Shown here: positions 60,923 through 64,000 of the stretch, piece by piece
Layout: each line of letters opens with the position of its first letter
Position numbering within the stretch: the first letter of the stretch is position 1
Origin: Gottschalkia purinilytica
GTDB taxonomy: Bacteria > Bacillota > Clostridia > Tissierellales > Gottschalkiaceae
Length of the DNA: 64,000 bases
Direction of reading: 5' to 3'
Assembly (NCBI RefSeq): GCF_001190785.1
Contig: NZ_LGSS01000007.1
Span: forward strand, 1-64,000
Program-made: the position numbers and the translations under genes
Notes under the pieces: generated by a model
Told to the model about the DNA's origin: nothing
Seen by the model: only the letters and a program-made list of their open reading frames with translations
Database searches by the model: none

Positions 60923-63110
60923 ATTGACACTCGGTTCCCTTTTTGATGGGAGCGGAGGTTTTCCTCTAGGCGGTCTGCTCTGTGGCATTGAGCCTTTATG
61001 GGCATCTGAAATTGAGCCCTTTCCTATAAGAGTTACGACCAAACGCATCCCTCAGATGAAGCACTATGGGGATATAAACAAATTAAATGGTGCGGAGCTT
61101 CCACCTGTAGATATCATAACATTTGGCTCTCCCTGCACAGATATGAGTGTGGCGGGTAAAAGAGCTGGTCTGGACGGAGAACAATCCGTCCTTTTTTATG
61201 AAGCAATAAGAATTATCAAGGAAATGAGGTGTAAGACCAATGGACAATATCCAAGGTATGCAGTCTGGGAAAATGTCCCCGGAGCATTCTCGTCAAATAA
61301 AGGAGAGGACTTTAGGGCAGTCCTCGAAGCGGTCATCGGTGTCAAAGAGCCGAACACCTCGGTGCCTTTACCTGAAAAAGGACGATGGCCATACGCTGAC
61401 ATCTATATGGGAGACGGATGGAGTGTGGCTTACCGAACTATCGATGCGCAATATTTCGGAGTACCCCAACGTCGTCGTAGAATCTACCTTGTCGCAGATT
61501 TTGCAGGCAGATGTGCCGCAGAAATACTATTTGAGTCCGAAGGCATGCCAAGGAATTTTGCGCCGAGCGGCAGCCCGTGGCAAAGAACTGCCGGAAATGC
61601 TAAAAACTGTACTAGAAAGACAGGCAATAGCATAACCTGCCTAAATGATCAAGGCGGAAGAGTGATGTCTGTTTCTAAAGATATTACTGCAACACGTCGA
61701 GCAGAGGAACACGGGCATCAGCCTTGCGTAATGCAGTCAAGCTGTTTTTGTACCGAACACAGTGCCAAGAGTAGAAGTGTCGGTTATGAGGAGGAACGCT
61801 CCACTACCCTTAGAGCGGGTGGTGTTCCAGGTACAGTCATGTCTTTTGAACCAGGTGCAGTTTCACGCATTGGCGGGCACACGGATGAAAATATAAGTGG
61901 AGCACTTCGTGCAAGCATGGGAGATAATCAAACAGCTGTTGTAATAGAAAACCACCCAACTGATAGCCGTGTGAAACTCTCAGAGGATAATAAAGTACAG
62001 ACGCTTACTTCTCGTATGGGGACTGGTGGCGGGAATGTACCTCTTGTTATGAACACTCCTAAAACGTTAAAAATTCGTTCCGGGTGTGAAGGTGGCGGTA
62101 AAGGTGCGTTAATTCAGGATGATAAGTCTGCTACCCTTGGATGCAACAATGACCAGACTGTTTTTGTGCCTACTGCATTTGGTATCTGTTCTGATAAGAG
62201 CAACTCTATGCAGTCAAGCAATCCTCACAGCGGTATATATAAAGCAGATACTTCCCGAACCATCGATGCTAATGGTGGAAATCCGGGATGTAATCAAGGC
62301 GGTATTGCAGTAGTTGCTCTTCAAGGCTCGATGATTGGAAGGCAGGATAAAAATGGTCCCCAAGGAAGCGGTATAGATGAGGATGTTTCTTTTACACTTA
62401 ATACCGCTGATCGTCATGCTGTTGCCTATGCCATGACTACTGGAGCCTATGCACAGGTTGAAGAAGATAAAGCGCCAACGTTATTGTCGAGAGATTATAA
62501 GGATGCCCCTGTTGTGACTCAGCCATCTTACGGTATTGATAGGGCAGCTTTTAACCAAGGAAAGAACGCGCTATATAAACCTGCTATAAATGAAGAGCAG
62601 CAACCTACGCTCACGGCAAAGGGACCTGGGGCAGTGGCACACCCAGCTTCATTTTATCCTCAGATGAAAGCCGAAAGTCAATGCTACAGACAAGACGGTA
62701 CATCAAATACGATTATTAATGGTACCAATCCAGGTTATCAAAATGGATTGGTTGAACCGGACTATATCGTTCGAAGGCTTACACCAACGGAATGTGCAAG
62801 ATTGCAAGGTTTTCCTGATGATTGGTGTGATGACCTCGGTACGGAAAACCCTACAGAGGATGAAATTTTATTCTGGACAGAGGTTTGGGAAACTCACCGC
62901 AAAATCATGGGTAAGAGCAGCAAGCCAAAAACAAGAATGCAGATTATAAAATGGCTTAACAACCCTCATTCTGATTCAGCTGAGTATAAAATGTGGGGTA
63001 ATGGTGTAGCACTTCCATGCGTCTGTTTTGTGCTGACTGGCATTGTGTTATCTGCTGAAAATCCGCCGATTAATGGAACAGTCTTTTCTACAGAAAGATG
63101 CTCTAAATGA
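60915..63110 (+). CDS. DNA (cytosine-5) methyltransferase with repeat-rich central region
   Basis: The 731-residue protein has C5-methyltransferase motifs: I GSLFDGSGGFPLGG, IV FGSPCTDMSVAG with the catalytic Cys, VI WENVPGAFSS, VIII VPQRRRRIYLVA, IX TPTECARLQGFPDDW and X WGNGVALP. Between VIII and IX (about residues 225-615) lies a long region of short degenerate repeats with T-L/I-x-x and G pairs, such as TTLRAGGVPG, GALRASMGDN, TLTSRMGTGGG, ATLGCNND, TLNTADRH, TLTAKGPG. I choose ATG 60915; ATG 60909 is the alternative. Confidence 0.92.
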   Translation: MSKLTLGSLFDGSGGFPLGGLLCGIEPLWASEIEPFPIRVTTKRIPQMKHYGDINKLNGAELPPVDIITFGSPCTDMSVAGKRAGLDGEQSVLFYEAIRIIKEMRCKTNGQYPRYAVWENVPGAFSSNKGEDFRAVLEAVIGVKEPNTSVPLPEKGRWPYADIYMGDGWSVAYRTIDAQYFGVPQRRRRIYLVADFAGRCAAEILFESEGMPRNFAPSGSPWQRTAGNAKNCTRKTGNSITCLNDQGGRVMSVSKDITATRRAEEHGHQPCVMQSSCFCTEHSAKSRSVGYEEERSTTLRAGGVPGTVMSFEPGAVSRIGGHTDENISGALRASMGDNQTAVVIENHPTDSRVKLSEDNKVQTLTSRMGTGGGNVPLVMNTPKTLKIRSGCEGGGKGALIQDDKSATLGCNNDQTVFVPTAFGICSDKSNSMQSSNPHSGIYKADTSRTIDANGGNPGCNQGGIAVVALQGSMIGRQDKNGPQGSGIDEDVSFTLNTADRHAVAYAMTTGAYAQVEEDKAPTLLSRDYKDAPVVTQPSYGIDRAAFNQGKNALYKPAINEEQQPTLTAKGPGAVAHPASFYPQMKAESQCYRQDGTSNTIINGTNPGYQNGLVEPDYIVRRLTPTECARLQGFPDDWCDDLGTENPTEDEILFWTEVWETHRKIMGKSSKPKTRMQIIKWLNNPHSDSAEYKMWGNGVALPCVCFVLTGIVLSAENPPINGTVFSTERCSK

Positions 63111-63174
63111 CTTGATATTAACAGCCTTTAGAGTGATATATGTATGTACCGAAAATAGAAAGGCGGTATAAAAA

Positions 63175-63963
63175 ATGCAGATAAACTATAATGTCACAGG
63201 AGCAAAAAGAAAAGAGTTAGTCAACGCAATCAGCCAAAAACTGAATGCTCCTGCAAGATATCTTGGAGCACCTACATTTGCATATGAGGTGGAAGACTAC
63301 AACATTGACAAAAACGGGGTAGTCAGAGGACCAGATAATTCTGAACTGGTTAATGATCTATTAGGCTTTTATGACTTCAATGCGGTTACAGCAGAATATG
63401 ACACACCACTTCCAGAAGCAGAGCCTGTTCTTGAAAATATTCAAGTTCCCAATGAAGCGGCTCTTGGGGATAGGGTAAGTCCAAATAGTGATTACGAAGA
63501 ACCTCCCGTATATAGCGAATCAGATGAAACCGAAGAAACTGTTAATTTAATTATCCATATGCCGAGGGAGGGTTTTAGCGAAACTGCACTTGATAACCTA
63601 AAAGGATTGGTAGAAAGCAAAGAAACCCTTATAAAGAAAGCACTTGATACTGACTCTATTCCCATTATCATAAATGAGGAATTTATAACCTTCCCTTGGT
63701 TCCAGAGTGAGTGCTCCGCAGAGGAGGTGAAGGCTTATACCCACTTTGTAACAGCACTTTGTGAAATGGCAAAGAAGCAGACCCGCGTCAACTCGACCGA
63801 GAAATCAGTGGAGAATGAAAAGTACGCTTTCCGTTGTTTCCTTCTAAGACTTGGATTTATCGGGCCAGAATACAAAACAGAACGAAAAATTCTCCTCTCC
63901 AAACTGTCGGGTAGCTCTGCCTTCAAAAGCGGAAGTGCCAAGCATCAGGAGGTGAGTGAATAA
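63175..63963 (+). CDS. Phage protein of unknown function (virulence-related-type)
   Basis: The 262-residue protein starts after AAAGGCGG. The N-terminal 75 residues (INYNVTGAKRKELVNAIS.. LGAPTFAYEV.. YNIDKNGVVRGP) are a domain found after methyltransferases in this phage module; a Pro/Glu/Ser-rich acidic linker (about 85-125) and a C-terminal helical domain (about 125-250) follow. No catalytic motif is recognised. A relation to so-called virulence-related phage proteins is my memory of the module. Confidence 0.65.
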   Translation: MQINYNVTGAKRKELVNAISQKLNAPARYLGAPTFAYEVEDYNIDKNGVVRGPDNSELVNDLLGFYDFNAVTAEYDTPLPEAEPVLENIQVPNEAALGDRVSPNSDYEEPPVYSESDETEETVNLIIHMPREGFSETALDNLKGLVESKETLIKKALDTDSIPIIINEEFITFPWFQSECSAEEVKAYTHFVTALCEMAKKQTRVNSTEKSVENEKYAFRCFLLRLGFIGPEYKTERKILLSKLSGSSAFKSGSAKHQEVSE

Positions 63964-64000
63964 TGAATATCATTCACCCAGAAATGCTAAAGCAACTTAG
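63963..64000 (+). CDS. Start of next phage gene (cut by the window edge)
   Basis: ATG 63963 overlaps the TAA of the preceding gene and follows CAGGAGGTGAG. Only twelve codons (NIIHPEMLKQL) are visible. A DUF4314-type small protein is common here, but the fragment is too short to assign. Confidence 0.5.
   Translation, partial: MNIIHPEMLKQL

Noticed and set aside
1-64000. CRISPR arrays, tRNA and rRNA genes
   Set aside because: I saw no regularly spaced repeats with unique spacers, no tRNA T-loop/acceptor pattern and no rRNA-like sequence on reading the window.

Overview
The window looks like the chromosome of a low-GC anaerobic Firmicute, most likely a member of the Peptostreptococcaceae (the Clostridioides/Paeniclostridium/Paraclostridium group). 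The reasons are very AT-rich host DNA, strong AGGAGG ribosome sites with frequent TTG and GTG starts, a complete anaerobic sulfite reductase operon (asrABC), oxygen-sensitive 2-hydroxyacyl-CoA-dehydratase-type enzymes, glutamate 2,3-aminomutase, a corrinoid methyltransferase pair, and selenoprotein genes. The species is not certain. From about 38.2 kb the window enters a mobile element, by eye clearly richer in G+C, which runs off the right edge.

Host part (1-37.8 kb). At the left are an Asn-rich secreted repeat protein (cut by the edge), an orphan EutH ethanolamine permease, a MATE exporter and an M24 aminopeptidase. Then come asrABC (6.0-8.8 kb), an unexplained hairpin-rich stretch (8.77-9.06 kb), an ATP-dependent activator with two tandem double-cubane reductase paralogs (9.1-12.45 kb) and a rubrerythrin-like protein with a Cys-rich partner. 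The operon at 13.98-20.16 kb is the most interesting part. Next are a RACo-like corrinoid activator and an MtaA-like methyltransferase, a broken DUF169 gene flanked by two related hairpin repeats, an LtaS-type enzyme with an extra C-terminal domain, glutamate 2,3-aminomutase, a YhgE-type membrane protein, a VanY-like carboxypeptidase, and an ECF sigma/ABC transporter operon.

The operon at 14-20 kb encodes, in order, an efflux permease, a lipoprotein ending in Cys-Cys, a substrate-binding lipoprotein, an organomercurial-lyase-like protein, a second binding protein, an ABC permease, an ABC ATPase and a DsrE-like protein. Two of these genes have an in-frame UGA after which the family homology continues to the next stop, each followed at once by a hairpin. 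I read both as selenocysteine codons: U198 in the MerB-like protein, at the place of the second Cys of the MerB Cys-Cys pair, and U215 in the ABC permease. The order matches what I recall of the NCBI 'Sao' (seleno)protein families. Its substrate is unknown; capture, cleavage and export of an organometal or metalloid compound is my inference.

Mobile part (37.85 kb to the end). A 5'-truncated rlmD/rumA-type rRNA methyltransferase fragment marks the probable integration scar. It is followed by a defence-like island (PD-(D/E)XK endonuclease, C5 DNA methyltransferase, radical-SAM protein, TcmP), a lysogeny-type control region (XRE repressor divergent from an ImmA/IrrE protein), and an early/replication phage module: sigma-like factor, DUF2800, DUF2815, family A DNA polymerase, AntA/KilAC antirepressor, VapE-type primase-helicase, VRR-NUC, SNF2 helicase, ArpU-like regulator, HNH nuclease and P27 small terminase. 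The module then carries its own S-adenosylmethionine synthetase directly followed by two DNA methyltransferases. No integrase or structural gene lies inside the window.
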